This document shows, piece after piece, positions 24,173 through 33,224 of a stretch of 64,000 bases of DNA. The DNA is taken from the NCBI RefSeq assembly GCF_004762035.2, contig NZ_SIJK02000016.1, positions 27,069-91,068 on the forward strand. Reading direction: 5' to 3'. The notes under the pieces are model-generated. The model saw only the letters and a program-made list of their open reading frames with translations. It did not search any database and was not told where the DNA came from. Made by a program: the position numbers and the translations under genes. Source of the stretch: Candidatus Chloroploca mongolica. Lineage in GTDB: Bacteria; Chloroflexota; Chloroflexia; Chloroflexales; Chloroflexaceae. The first letter of the stretch is position 1, and the number at the start of each line of letters is the position of its first letter.

Positions 24173-26200
24173 ATGAACAAACAACGTAACACCATAGTTG
24201 TTGGTGCTCTGATACTACTATTAATGTCTGTCTACTCACTACTCGACAGCTTAGTTGCGAGTTGGCTCCAAGAAATACTTGGTTCAAACCTATGGGTGTC
24301 AATTATACCTTTCCTTATCATTGGGGCTATTTTGTTTGGCTGGCAACTGCGAGAGTATAAGAGGAGAAATGACCAAGACTCAATGCCCATTCCCGAAGCA
24401 ATTCGACGAAAGCTTGACCAGGATAGTTTTACTGATGATCTAAACCGCCGTCTACTAAACCGAATGGAACGTGATTGGATACAAGGCTTCTTGCTACCTA
24501 ATACTAAGACCTTTAATCATTTACGATTGACTTATCAGACATCTCATCAAATTAAGAGACCATTTGATGATAGAATTAAATTTCCAAATCCTGTTGTAAA
24601 AAATTTTTCAGGTCTTTCAGATTTATTAACCTACTTTGATGATCATGATAAATGTATTCTTATACTAGGAGATGCAGGGTCTGGAAAAACCATCACGTTG
24701 CTTCAAATTATGAATCAACTTATTATTCGAGCACGTAAACAAAAAGATGATCCCGTACCGGTTTTTTTGCCATTATCAACTTGGTCTGCTGTGGCGGATG
24801 ATTTTGAGTCTTGGATAGTAGAGGCACTAGACAGAGAGTATCATTTTCCAAAAACTGAGATTGCTGAGTTAATACAGAATCGTCGCCTGATCTTCGTATT
24901 AGATGGTTTAAATGAAGTAAAATCTGATCTGCGTGAAACATGTGTCTCTGCAATCAATAGTTATCAGCGCAAATATATGGGAACAGGTCTTATTATTTCC
25001 AGTCGTACTGATGAATATCTTGAAATCAAAAATAAACTTCAAATAGAAGGTGAAATCATTATTCAATCGCTTACAGATAGCATGATTAGAAATGCACTAA
25101 CAACGGCTTTACCAGTGAATTCTATAAATATTTTTCTTCGAGACACGGAAATTCGAAGCTTAATCAACACACCTTTCATGCTTACTATAATTTGTCAAGT
25201 ACATGAAGAACTGATAAACGATTCTTTTCAAAAATCAACATCACCAGAGATCTTGCAAAAAAGACTATTACATGCTTATATCAACCATTTATTTCATCAT
25301 CGCCCTCTAAAAAGAATGTATAACCAAAGCACTACGATTTACTGGCTTTCAAAATTAGCAGTACAAATAAAAAAGAATAATCGCCCGTCATTTCAAATAG
25401 AAAGCATAAGAGTTGAATGGTTGCCAAAGCGTCTTCGTATTATACCTACCTGGATTTTAGGATTTACCTTCAGCCTTATTATTGGAAGTTTCATCGGTGT
25501 AATTTTTGCAATTCTTGATAATAGTATAGTTTTAGGTTTTTTTGCCACTCTTATAATTGGCTCAATTATTTTCGCTTTCTCACAATTTTGGCGTGATATC
25601 GAACCGGTCGAAGCGGTTCGGGTTCGCTTCTCCGCAAAGGAATTTCTAGCGGGCCTCATCTCAACTGTCTTTACAGCGTATGTTCTTTTGTTAATAAGTC
25701 CAAGCAATCCTGTTTACACTTGGATTTTTGCTATATTCCATAGCAGTCTTATAACTGTGAGACGAATGTTAAAGGCAGACATAATTGAAGAAGTCGTATT
25801 TCCAAATCAGCCAATTTTGCGTTCTCTCAGAAATGGGGTACTCATTGGTGTTAGTTATTGGATACTTTCTGGTATTCTTATGGGTCCAGCTTTTGATGTT
25901 GTAACAGGACTAACTGGTGGAGTGAGAGATGGGATAATTGTCGGTTTCTTTTTTGGTTCAATTTTCGGATTACGTTGGGGAGGTCGATCTGCAATTCAGC
26001 ACTACTCAGTTAGGGTAATCTTGAGAATATATAACATCTTACCATTAAGGCTATTTGCTTTTTTAACACATTGCACCGAACTTTCATTAATACGAAAGAC
26101 TGGCGGTAATTATGTGTTTTCTCACCCGATTTTATTAGATTACTTTGTTGATCTGCAAAATAGTAAGATCAAGATAGATGATCCTGATTTTGAATCATAA
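24173..26200 (+). CDS. Membrane-embedded NACHT NTPase (AT-rich, foreign)
   Basis: The 675-residue product has two N-terminal transmembrane helices (IVVGALILLLMSVYSLL; WVSIIPFLIIGAILFGW). A NACHT core follows: Walker A ILILGDAGSGKTITLLQ (Lys172), VPVFLPLSTW, Walker B LIFVLDGLNEV and LIISSRTDEY. The C-terminal half has four to six more membrane helices (WILGFTFSLIIGSFIGVIFAIL, FFATLIIGSIIFAF, FLAGLISTVFTAYVLLLI, GIIVGFFFGSIFGL). Base composition is strikingly AT-rich against GC-rich neighbours, so it was acquired separately from another lineage. The ribosome-binding site is weak. NACHT NTPases are innate-immunity-type switches, some antiviral in bacteria. With both ends membrane-embedded, this one would report or act at the inner membrane. 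It lies directly behind ftsK as cargo. Confidence 0.85.
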   Translation: MNKQRNTIVVGALILLLMSVYSLLDSLVASWLQEILGSNLWVSIIPFLIIGAILFGWQLREYKRRNDQDSMPIPEAIRRKLDQDSFTDDLNRRLLNRMERDWIQGFLLPNTKTFNHLRLTYQTSHQIKRPFDDRIKFPNPVVKNFSGLSDLLTYFDDHDKCILILGDAGSGKTITLLQIMNQLIIRARKQKDDPVPVFLPLSTWSAVADDFESWIVEALDREYHFPKTEIAELIQNRRLIFVLDGLNEVKSDLRETCVSAINSYQRKYMGTGLIISSRTDEYLEIKNKLQIEGEIIIQSLTDSMIRNALTTALPVNSINIFLRDTEIRSLINTPFMLTIICQVHEELINDSFQKSTSPEILQKRLLHAYINHLFHHRPLKRMYNQSTTIYWLSKLAVQIKKNNRPSFQIESIRVEWLPKRLRIIPTWILGFTFSLIIGSFIGVIFAILDNSIVLGFFATLIIGSIIFAFSQFWRDIEPVEAVRVRFSAKEFLAGLISTVFTAYVLLLISPSNPVYTWIFAIFHSSLITVRRMLKADIIEEVVFPNQPILRSLRNGVLIGVSYWILSGILMGPAFDVVTGLTGGVRDGIIVGFFFGSIFGLRWGGRSAIQHYSVRVILRIYNILPLRLFAFLTHCTELSLIRKTGGNYVFSHPILLDYFVDLQNSKIKIDDPDFES

Positions 26201-26381
26201 TTAAATATATTTCTTCGTGCAAAGAAGCTCTGCGCCTGCGAGTATGCGAGAGTGGAAAAGTCTTTGCCGCAGTGCCCTTGCTAACGCATCTGGGCATTGC
26301 TGGCATCGGGCCTGTGGCTAGTGTCCGGTTGGTCGTATCCTACTCAGTTAGGCGTGAGTTGGCGAAGGTCGCAACAAGGTT

Positions 26382-28553
26382 TTAGGGCCGCTCGCCAAGT
26401 TGGCGAAGCAAGGATTCGGCTTCAGCCTGTTCACGCTTCATCCCCAGGCGGCGGAAGAGGTCGAGGGCATAGTGGGTATATTCATTAGCTAATGGTGCAT
26501 CTTCCTGATGATAAAGCTTTGCTGATTGATAGTACGCACGGGCGATCACATCTGCACGACCACACTCACGAGCAAGTTGTAACGCTTCCATACAACACTC
26601 TTGCGCAAGCTTTATCTCAGCATTGTTACTATAGACCACACCCAACAAAAAAACGCTCAATGAAAGTCCGGGCACATTATCTGCCTTTTTACTCGCGACG
26701 ATAGACTGACGATACCACTTAATTGCATCATCCACATTACCTCTGGCAGCTTCTAAGCTACCCATTGCGTCTAAAAAATTTGACGCCATATAGCCTTCCA
26801 ATAATTGACCATAGCTCTTGAATGCCTCGGTTATCAAGTACTCTGCATCTGCGATTCTCCCCTGATCTAAAGCAACTAGACCCAGAATGCGATCAGCATA
26901 GCAGAGACGCTGGGGCGAATGATGCTCCCATGCCAGTCGAGCCTCACGAGCCCACTCTTCTGCCAATTCTATATCTCCACGGAAGTAGCTAATCCTGCTG
27001 AGGTCATAGTAACGCCATCCTACTTCCTCGAGGGCATTCAATAGCCTTCCTAATTGTACTCCTAGCATGGACAGTTGATCGCAATCACTCCAGTATCCTC
27101 GGAGACGACATACGCGAGTCACTTTAGGGATGAGATTCAGGATATACTTTCCTCGATCCAAAAAATCAGCAGAGAAATTTTGATCTTCACGCTGAGTTTC
27201 ACTGAGATTCAATTTCTTAATGAATAAATGGAGAACCGCAAGAATATTGGGAAGATCCTGCTCTACAAGATTATGAGCACGCCAATCAGGATTCCATCCG
27301 CCATAGGTAGCTGCAAATTCAGAGAAATAAGCCTGCCAGCGCTCCTGCGCTGCCTCTATCCACTGCTGAGTGCCAATGATTTCGCCTTGCACATAGCTTC
27401 GCGTAAGCGGCAGCAGACTAAAGCGATCCGCATCCTTATTCACCAGTGAGAGTCGGAGCAACTCTTCGAGGCCCACATCGCGACCAAAATGATCCTCGCC
27501 AAGCCCAGCGACCACCCCCAATGCCTCGCGGCTAGCGTCAGTGGCAAAGAGCGAGAGCGCCAGCAGCAGCCAGTAGGCATCGCGGACGCGGATCTGGGCT
27601 ACGCTCTCGGCGAAGCAGAATTGGGCAATATCGCTTTGGCCGCTACCGAGTCGGCGCAGGACACTCTCGACCGAGCCACCAAGGCCCATCAGGCCGATGC
27701 TCCAGACAATCGCCAGCGGGACGCCGCCAGTTCGTTGCCAAAGCTGTTCGTGGTCGTCAGGCGCGAGCGGAACGCGTTTACGCATGGCCTCCTGGGCAAT
27801 CAGCACCAGTGCATCGGGGTGTGGCATGCCGGTGAGTCGGATCGGGTGGGCGACATCAATGCGGTGACGTGTCGTCACCAGGGCTTTGGTCGGGTCAGGC
27901 AACTCGCGCAGGAAGGCCATCAACTCTTCGTCGTCAACCGTTTCCAGGTTGTCGAGAATGAGCAGGGTGCGCTGCTCCGTGAGCACTTGCTCGACGATGG
28001 TGCGCTGCTCTTCGGCACGGGCACGGGTAATGGCCGGGAAGTCAAGCACCTGAGCAATCGCCGCGTAAAGGTCGTTCAGGGCACGGAAGACCTGGCGGCG
28101 CTCGAGAATGCCATCAGCGGTCAGGTAACTGCGCTTGGCCGAAGCCCAGACAATGGCATCGAAACGTTCGCTCTCGGGCTGATCTGCATAGCTTTCACAT
28201 AAGTTATAGGCAGCCTCCAGGGCCAGGGCACTCTTGCCAATGCCACCAATGCCATCAATCGTGATCACGAAGGCCCGGCTGCGTGACCCGAGCAAGCGTC
28301 GGACTTCAGCCAACTCGGTCTGGCGCCCAACGAAGCGCTCGTAGTCGCGCGGGGGCAGATTGTGGCGGGGCAGCATCGTCGTCATCTGTTCCTCCAGTTG
28401 GGCGATCTGTTGCTGATAATCGGCGATTTGCAGGATGATGTGGCTAGGCACGTGCACGGAGCCAAACTTCGCCTGCTGCACCTCCAACTCGCGCAGGTGG
28501 GCACGGTTGATCGCCATCAGGCGTTGAAGGTGGGCGCGTTCTTCGCGGCTCAT
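26382..28553 (-). CDS. NB-ARC STAND NTPase with coiled-coil N-terminus and TPR-like C-terminus
   Basis: ATG 28553 overlaps the stop of the upstream NB-ARC gene (ATGA), so translation is coupled. Of 723 residues, 1-60 form a charged helical/coiled-coil domain (REERAHLQRLMAINRAHLRELEVQQAKFG...YQQQIAQLEEQM), likely a death-like or effector-associated module. NB-ARC: FVITIDGIGGIGKSALALEAA (Lys107), TLLILDNLETVDDEEL, ALVTTRHRIDVAHPIRLTGM and RTGGVPLAIVWSIGLM. The C-terminal ~350 residues are helical repeats (GDIELAEEWAREARLAW; GRIADAEYLITEAFKSYGQL; GNVDDAIKWYRQSI), probably the ligand sensor. The NTPase core is very similar to that of its operon partner but the N-terminus differs, suggesting paralogues with different output domains. 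Confidence 0.87.
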   Translation of the reverse strand: MSREERAHLQRLMAINRAHLRELEVQQAKFGSVHVPSHIILQIADYQQQIAQLEEQMTTMLPRHNLPPRDYERFVGRQTELAEVRRLLGSRSRAFVITIDGIGGIGKSALALEAAYNLCESYADQPESERFDAIVWASAKRSYLTADGILERRQVFRALNDLYAAIAQVLDFPAITRARAEEQRTIVEQVLTEQRTLLILDNLETVDDEELMAFLRELPDPTKALVTTRHRIDVAHPIRLTGMPHPDALVLIAQEAMRKRVPLAPDDHEQLWQRTGGVPLAIVWSIGLMGLGGSVESVLRRLGSGQSDIAQFCFAESVAQIRVRDAYWLLLALSLFATDASREALGVVAGLGEDHFGRDVGLEELLRLSLVNKDADRFSLLPLTRSYVQGEIIGTQQWIEAAQERWQAYFSEFAATYGGWNPDWRAHNLVEQDLPNILAVLHLFIKKLNLSETQREDQNFSADFLDRGKYILNLIPKVTRVCRLRGYWSDCDQLSMLGVQLGRLLNALEEVGWRYYDLSRISYFRGDIELAEEWAREARLAWEHHSPQRLCYADRILGLVALDQGRIADAEYLITEAFKSYGQLLEGYMASNFLDAMGSLEAARGNVDDAIKWYRQSIVASKKADNVPGLSLSVFLLGVVYSNNAEIKLAQECCMEALQLARECGRADVIARAYYQSAKLYHQEDAPLANEYTHYALDLFRRLGMKREQAEAESLLRQLGERP

Positions 28554-31135
28554 GAGGTACGTTCCAAAACGTGCAATATCGCCTCAGCCTGCTGCTGCTC
28601 TTGAACCAATCCGAGCTGCCTACCCACATCAAGTGCCTCGCGCGCATGAGCTTCAGCTTGACGAAGCTGATCACATTGAAGCTCGAGATCAGCTAACCGA
28701 ACCAGCAAGGTTGCCAAATAACCACGTCCGCCAAACTGACGAAAGTAGGCCAGGCTGCGTTCGTACAGTTGTGCAGCTTCGTCGAGTTCCCCGAGTTGAT
28801 GCAACACAAATCCAAGGTTCCCGGCAATCCCCCAGGCTCGCTCAGGGTTAAAAGGTGATAGCTCATCATCAAGTGGGAAGATGCGTTGTGCCTCTGTAAA
28901 GATTTGTCGCGCCAACTGATAATCACCCCGATCACGAGCGATCTTGCCGCGTTCGAACATGAGATCTGAGCGAGTGTGGGCTGCCACATCCTCAGGTAAG
29001 CGTTCGATCAATTGAACAGCCTCTGAGAGGAGTTCTTCCGCACGTGTTAGATCGCCTTCGCGTCGTACAATTTGGACATACCGTCCAAGCGATTCAACTT
29101 GCCACACAACTTCACCACGCCGTGCTGACACGTCAAGTGCTTGTTCGATTGAACGCCTCGCCGCTTCATGTTGACCTTGCTGGCTCTCGATCCAGGATTT
29201 GCCACAAAGTATCAATGGCAACAGCCGTTCGTCGCCCAGAAGTTGTGTATAATCAATCATTTGGTCGGCAAGCCGCAGGATATCGCCCCAGCGTCCGACA
29301 ACATCCAGGTAGACCATCAGCGCAGGAAAAAGTGCGAGCACAAGATCAATGCGTTCGACTTGTTCAGCCCAACGAGCGAGATTCTCGAGATGCTGTCCAT
29401 CGAGGATGAGTTGAGCAGCGCTCGGCTGGAGGTGATGTAGCTCAGCATATGGACGCGAAATTGACAGCAGAAAGGTTATCCAACCCTCACGCAACTCTTG
29501 CTCAAGGTAGGGGATCGTCGCGAGTTCCTCACGGGCAAAGGCGTGGGTCAGTGGCAGCAAACTGAAACGGTCGCCTTTCTGATTGACCAGCGAGAGGCGC
29601 AACAGTTCGGCAAGGCCCTCGTCGCGGCCAACAGGATCATTGGCAAGGCCCGCGACGTCGCCGAGCATGGTGCGGCTGACGCTGCGCTCAAAGAGGGCCA
29701 GCGCAAGCAGCAAGCGATGGGCGTCACGGCCACGAATACGCTCTACGCTCTCGGCAAAGCAGAAGCGGGCAATGTCGCTCTGGCCCTGGCCTAGCCGACG
29801 CAGGACGGCCTCGACACTCAGGCCCATGCTCATAAGACCGATACTCCATTGGATAGCCAGGGGCACGCCGCCGGTACGCCGCTCGAGGTCGTCCATCGCA
29901 GGCGCAGTCAACTGCACGCCTTTGGCTGCACCTTCGACCTGCATCAGCTTGAGGGCATCGGCGCGTGGCATACCGGTCAGCCTGAGGGCGTAGGCGATGT
30001 CGATGCGATGCCGTGTGGTGAGCAATGCCTTGGTCGGATCAGGCAGTTCACGCAAGAAGCTGAGCAGTTCGTCGTCATCCACCGTCTCCAGATTATCCAC
30101 GATCAGCAACGTTCGTTGCGCCGCGAGGGCATGCTCAACCAGGCTGCGGCGTTCATGCAGGGGAGCCTGCACGATTGAAGGTTGTTCCAACACGGTCGCC
30201 ACCTCGCGGAAGAGGTCGTCCAGGGTGTTGAAGCTCTGGCGACGCTGCTGGATACCGCTTGCAGTGAGCAACGTGCGCTTGGCCGAGACCCAGACAATCG
30301 CCGCAAAGCGCTCTTCTTCAGGGATGGAGTGATAGTGCTTGCGATACCCATAGGCAAGCTCAAGCGCCAGGGCACTCTTGCCAACCCCGCCAATCCCATC
30401 AATGGTAATGACAAAGTGACGCGAGCGGGGGTGTGGGAGCATCAGCCGCGCAAGCTGCTCCAATTCATCCAGCCGGCCGATGAACTCAGGATAGGTACGT
30501 TGCGGAAGGTTATGCCAGGGCCGCTGGCGCTCTGGCAGGAGAGGGCGAGATGTGCTCAGGAGGTGTGGATCAGGCCGAGCGGCGATCAGGCGCAAGCCCT
30601 CCTGCAGTTCACGAAAGCCATCGTTCAGCACAGCCAACTGGTGCGCCGTCGCAGCGGTATGCTCCGCAGTGGCGCGGCTACTCTCGGCGCTGATTTTCTG
30701 AAAGCTGAGGGCGTAGAGCTCACGCAGTTGAGGGATGTAGAGAACCTCACGACCAAGGGCGGCGAGAAAGGCTGCCATCATCGCATCGACCCGCGTTCGA
30801 TCGAAGCGCTCCGGTAGGACATCGGTGAACGAGCGTCGCAGTACGTCCACCGCGCCGTGGGGATCGTGGAAAGGACGAGCGAGCAGATCGCGGAGGGCAG
30901 CCCGCACACTAGGCAGATCGCTGAAGCGGGTCTGGTAGAGCAACGCCTGCACCAATTCAGGGTCATGCTCGGCATAGGTAGAAGCAAACTGCTGTTCGGC
31001 GCTGCTCACGGCCGCCACCAATGCTCGTTGGAGCGCTCGTCGTTCCGCACGCTGATTCAGTGTCTCGCCGAAAAGGTCGGCCAGCAGTTCACCGAGGGCA
31101 TTTGCGAGCAAATCTGCGAAGAAGCCTGCCATCAT
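28550..31135 (-). CDS. NB-ARC STAND NTPase with novel N-terminal domain and TPR-like C-terminus
   Basis: The 861-residue product starts at tandem ATGs (31135/31132) behind GGGGAG. Residues 1-190 are a helical domain beginning with a short hydrophobic amphipathic helix (MMAGFFADLLANALGELLADLF) and containing FSDLPSVRAALRDLLARPFHDPHGAVDVLRRSF. I do not recognise it; it may be an effector-associated or membrane-targeting module. NB-ARC: FVITIDGIGGVGKSALALELAYGY (Lys253), TLLIVDNLETVDDDELL, ALLTTRHRIDIAYALRLTGM and RRTGGVPLAIQWSIGLM. The C-terminal repeats are TPR-like (GELDEAAQLYERSLAYFRQFG; LRQAEAHAREALDVGRQLGL). It is first of a two-gene operon with the NB-ARC gene ending at 26382. Both were probably carried as defence cargo downstream of ftsK. 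Confidence 0.87.
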   Translation of the reverse strand: MMAGFFADLLANALGELLADLFGETLNQRAERRALQRALVAAVSSAEQQFASTYAEHDPELVQALLYQTRFSDLPSVRAALRDLLARPFHDPHGAVDVLRRSFTDVLPERFDRTRVDAMMAAFLAALGREVLYIPQLRELYALSFQKISAESSRATAEHTAATAHQLAVLNDGFRELQEGLRLIAARPDPHLLSTSRPLLPERQRPWHNLPQRTYPEFIGRLDELEQLARLMLPHPRSRHFVITIDGIGGVGKSALALELAYGYRKHYHSIPEEERFAAIVWVSAKRTLLTASGIQQRRQSFNTLDDLFREVATVLEQPSIVQAPLHERRSLVEHALAAQRTLLIVDNLETVDDDELLSFLRELPDPTKALLTTRHRIDIAYALRLTGMPRADALKLMQVEGAAKGVQLTAPAMDDLERRTGGVPLAIQWSIGLMSMGLSVEAVLRRLGQGQSDIARFCFAESVERIRGRDAHRLLLALALFERSVSRTMLGDVAGLANDPVGRDEGLAELLRLSLVNQKGDRFSLLPLTHAFAREELATIPYLEQELREGWITFLLSISRPYAELHHLQPSAAQLILDGQHLENLARWAEQVERIDLVLALFPALMVYLDVVGRWGDILRLADQMIDYTQLLGDERLLPLILCGKSWIESQQGQHEAARRSIEQALDVSARRGEVVWQVESLGRYVQIVRREGDLTRAEELLSEAVQLIERLPEDVAAHTRSDLMFERGKIARDRGDYQLARQIFTEAQRIFPLDDELSPFNPERAWGIAGNLGFVLHQLGELDEAAQLYERSLAYFRQFGGRGYLATLLVRLADLELQCDQLRQAEAHAREALDVGRQLGLVQEQQQAEAILHVLERTS

Positions 31136-31302
31136 TCGCTCCCCTGCATAGTGGTAAAGACGGCGAAATGAAGGTGATCACGACGCTAAAAGCTGCTAGG
31201 ATTGAGGGTACTGAAAGGTGCTTAAACCAATAGTGAAGGCTCTGCCTACCTCCTCACATCTATCTCTGTATAATACCAACGGGTGCAGCTGGCGTCAAAG
31301 CT

Positions 31303-31353
31303 TCACGAACGTTGAGCATAGAGGAAAGACGGACTAGATTGAACGAGGGTACT
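31303..31353 (+). repeat. Direct repeat, left copy (5'-leader of the gene at 38661)
   Basis: The sequence TCACGAACGTTGAGCATAGA...GACTAGATTGAACGAGGGTACT matches 38596-38657 almost base for base, except that the right copy has about 11 extra bases in the middle. The right copy is the leader and ribosome-binding site (GAACGAGGGTACT) of the coiled-coil membrane protein gene. The left copy breaks off exactly there, into a ftsK fragment. It implies the ~7.2 kb between was inserted into, or duplicated around, that leader. Confidence 0.85.
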
Positions 31354-31355
31354 CT

Positions 31356-31524
31356 ACGATTGTCAGTGGCGAGCAATGCATCACCCTACCTGAGCGATGC
31401 CGAACGCCGCCGCTGGATGGGCCTGTTGCCGGATCGTCTCCCGGCACCCGATCCAGGGTGCCCTGAACCTCCGCCAGTGCGCAGCTTTACCCCAGGCACC
31501 GCGCCCCATATGCCCGTTCCAGCG
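31356..31524 (+). pseudogene. Duplicated 3' fragment of the ftsK-like gene
   Basis: This 169-bp segment is roughly 90% or more identical to 23532-23712 inside the FtsK-like gene. It encodes the same IVSGEQCIT...YLSDAERRRW.GLLPDRLP.PDPGCPEPP, but with an 11-bp deletion after GCATCACC that breaks the frame. It has no start or ATPase core, so it is a relic. It places a second copy of the element's 3' end just upstream of another cargo-like defence block. Confidence 0.88.
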
Positions 31525-31715
31525 CACTATTCTGCTCCTGTACCTGACCGATGTGGGCCTGCATACCGCAGACAGGTCTGCCATTGTCTGCCAGCTACAT
31601 GCTATACTACCAACCACGATGCCTCAAATCTATGCCATCGCCAGCCAAGCGAAAGCTCGGTGACAGCGAAGGTGCAGAACTCACAGCGTGCCCTGCGGTA
31701 AGAGAGAAAAGATCT

Positions 31716-33026
31716 ATGATGATTAGCCGTGTCGAGGCCCTGTATTACCGAAGTTTGCGCTATGTTGCTCAAGATGTACGCGCTTTCCAGGTACTCGTAG
31801 GCCCCAATGCCTCAGGGAAATCGACCTTTCTTGATGTGATCGCGCTCCTGGGCGACTTTGTCCGCTACGGGCTCGATCGTGCCTTGCTTTTTGGCACCGA
31901 GTCCGGACGTGGCCGCGCCAGCCGTTTTGAGGAGCTTGTCTTTAATCAGCAGCATGACTATGTTGAACTGGCCCTTGAATTCGCTGTCCCAGCAGCACTC
32001 CGTCAGCCGGTTGGCGAGCATGGCAGCAGCACGATGTATGACCGTGCCCGCTATGAGGTTGTCTTCGGGCTCGCCGACACTGGTGAAGTGCACATCCGTG
32101 CCGAAACCCTCTGGCTCATCGAACACGCACGGCATCCAGCGTCGATCATCGCCACGGATCGTCACCCCGAGCCTGACCTCTTCCCGAGAGAACGCACGCC
32201 GCCAGCGTCGCTGATGACAACGGGAAAGATACCCGCCGGCTGGCAGACGGTGGTGCGCAAGGTGGCAGATGGCGGCAACGATTATTACCAGGCTGAGGGC
32301 GGTACGTGGAACATTGTCTATCGTATTGGTCCACGACGGGCAGCCCTCGCCGGATTGCCAGAGGATGCGGTACGCTTCCCCATCACCCTCTGGATCCGCA
32401 ACCTGCTCCTCGAGGGGGTGCGTGTGCTGGCGTTAAATAGCGTTGCGATGCGTCGCCCCGCAAGCCCATCCCTCTCACGGAGCTTCAGTGTCGACGGAGC
32501 GAATCTGCCGCTGGTGATTCAGGATCTTCAGCGCAACCACCCGCAGGCCTATGCAGACTGGGTGGCCCATCTGAAGACCATCCTCCCCGATCTGACCAGT
32601 GTCTCGGTTCGTGAACGCCCAGAAGATCGGCATCTCTACCTTGCGGTGAGCTATGCCAGTACGGCCGAGCCGGTACCATCCTGGCTGGTTTCTGACGGCA
32701 CCCTGCGTCTTCTTGCACTAACCTTGCTGGCCTATCTTCCCCAGCAAGAGGGCATTTATCTGATCGAAGAGCCTGAAAATGGTATTCACCCGAAAGCACT
32801 GGAGGGGGTCTACCAATCGTTGTCATCAGTCTATAGCAGTCAGATCCTGGTCGCCACGCACTCGCCGCTCTTCCTCGGTCTGGCTGAGCCAGCACAACTG
32901 CTCTGCTTCGCCCGGAATCCTTCCGGGGCCGTAGCGATCGTCACCGGGGATCACCACCCGGCACTCCAGAACTGGCAAGGTGAGGTCGATCTGTCCACCA
33001 TGTATGCCGCCGGGGTACTCGGATGA
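31716..33026 (+). CDS. AAA_21/OLD-like ABC-type ATPase
   Basis: I chose the tandem ATG at 31716/31719, where the conserved start (ISRVEALYYRSLRYV) begins; upstream frame sequence is ftsK-derived junk. Of 436 residues: Walker A VGPNASGKSTFLDVI (Lys35), signature-like SDGTLRLLALTLLAY, Walker B IYLIEEPENGIHP and switch His ATHSPLFL. These are the features of AAA_21 ATPases related to RecF/OLD, used in many two-gene defence systems in which the ATPase senses and a small partner acts. The next gene starts at ATG 33023 overlapping this stop (ATGA), but it is internally deleted, so this module is probably inactive or now relies on other genes. Confidence 0.85.
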   Translation: MMISRVEALYYRSLRYVAQDVRAFQVLVGPNASGKSTFLDVIALLGDFVRYGLDRALLFGTESGRGRASRFEELVFNQQHDYVELALEFAVPAALRQPVGEHGSSTMYDRARYEVVFGLADTGEVHIRAETLWLIEHARHPASIIATDRHPEPDLFPRERTPPASLMTTGKIPAGWQTVVRKVADGGNDYYQAEGGTWNIVYRIGPRRAALAGLPEDAVRFPITLWIRNLLLEGVRVLALNSVAMRRPASPSLSRSFSVDGANLPLVIQDLQRNHPQAYADWVAHLKTILPDLTSVSVRERPEDRHLYLAVSYASTAEPVPSWLVSDGTLRLLALTLLAYLPQQEGIYLIEEPENGIHPKALEGVYQSLSSVYSSQILVATHSPLFLGLAEPAQLLCFARNPSGAVAIVTGDHHPALQNWQGEVDLSTMYAAGVLG

Positions 33027-33158
33027 CAAAAGATCTCGTCATCCTGACGACTGATGTGCAGCAAGAAAAGATGCTGGAGACGCTGCTCCGTGAGCGATTG
33101 TAGCGACCCGTCCTTTGTCCTCCTGCGTGAGACCTTAGCGCGCTGGTTTGCTCAGTAG
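33023..33158 (+). pseudogene. Internally deleted partner gene of the AAA_21 ATPase
   Basis: An ATGA overlap starts a frame reading MTKDLVILTTDVQQEKMLETLLRERL and stopping at 33103. In another frame the following bases read SDCSDPSFVLLRETLARWFAQ with a stop at 33156-33158. The two pieces look like the beginning and end of one small protein, with the middle (and one frame step) removed. I recall AAA_21-coupled proteins with this kind of start (K-D-L-V-I-L..D...E..L..LL) and a WF ending, but I cannot name the family. The deleted part would have been the probable effector. Confidence 0.6.
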
Positions 33159-33224
33159 GTAGCTCATCGCGTTAGCTTTATCCACCGGCAAAGTCTATGC
33201 CCGCTTTATCCCGACAGGTACCCG

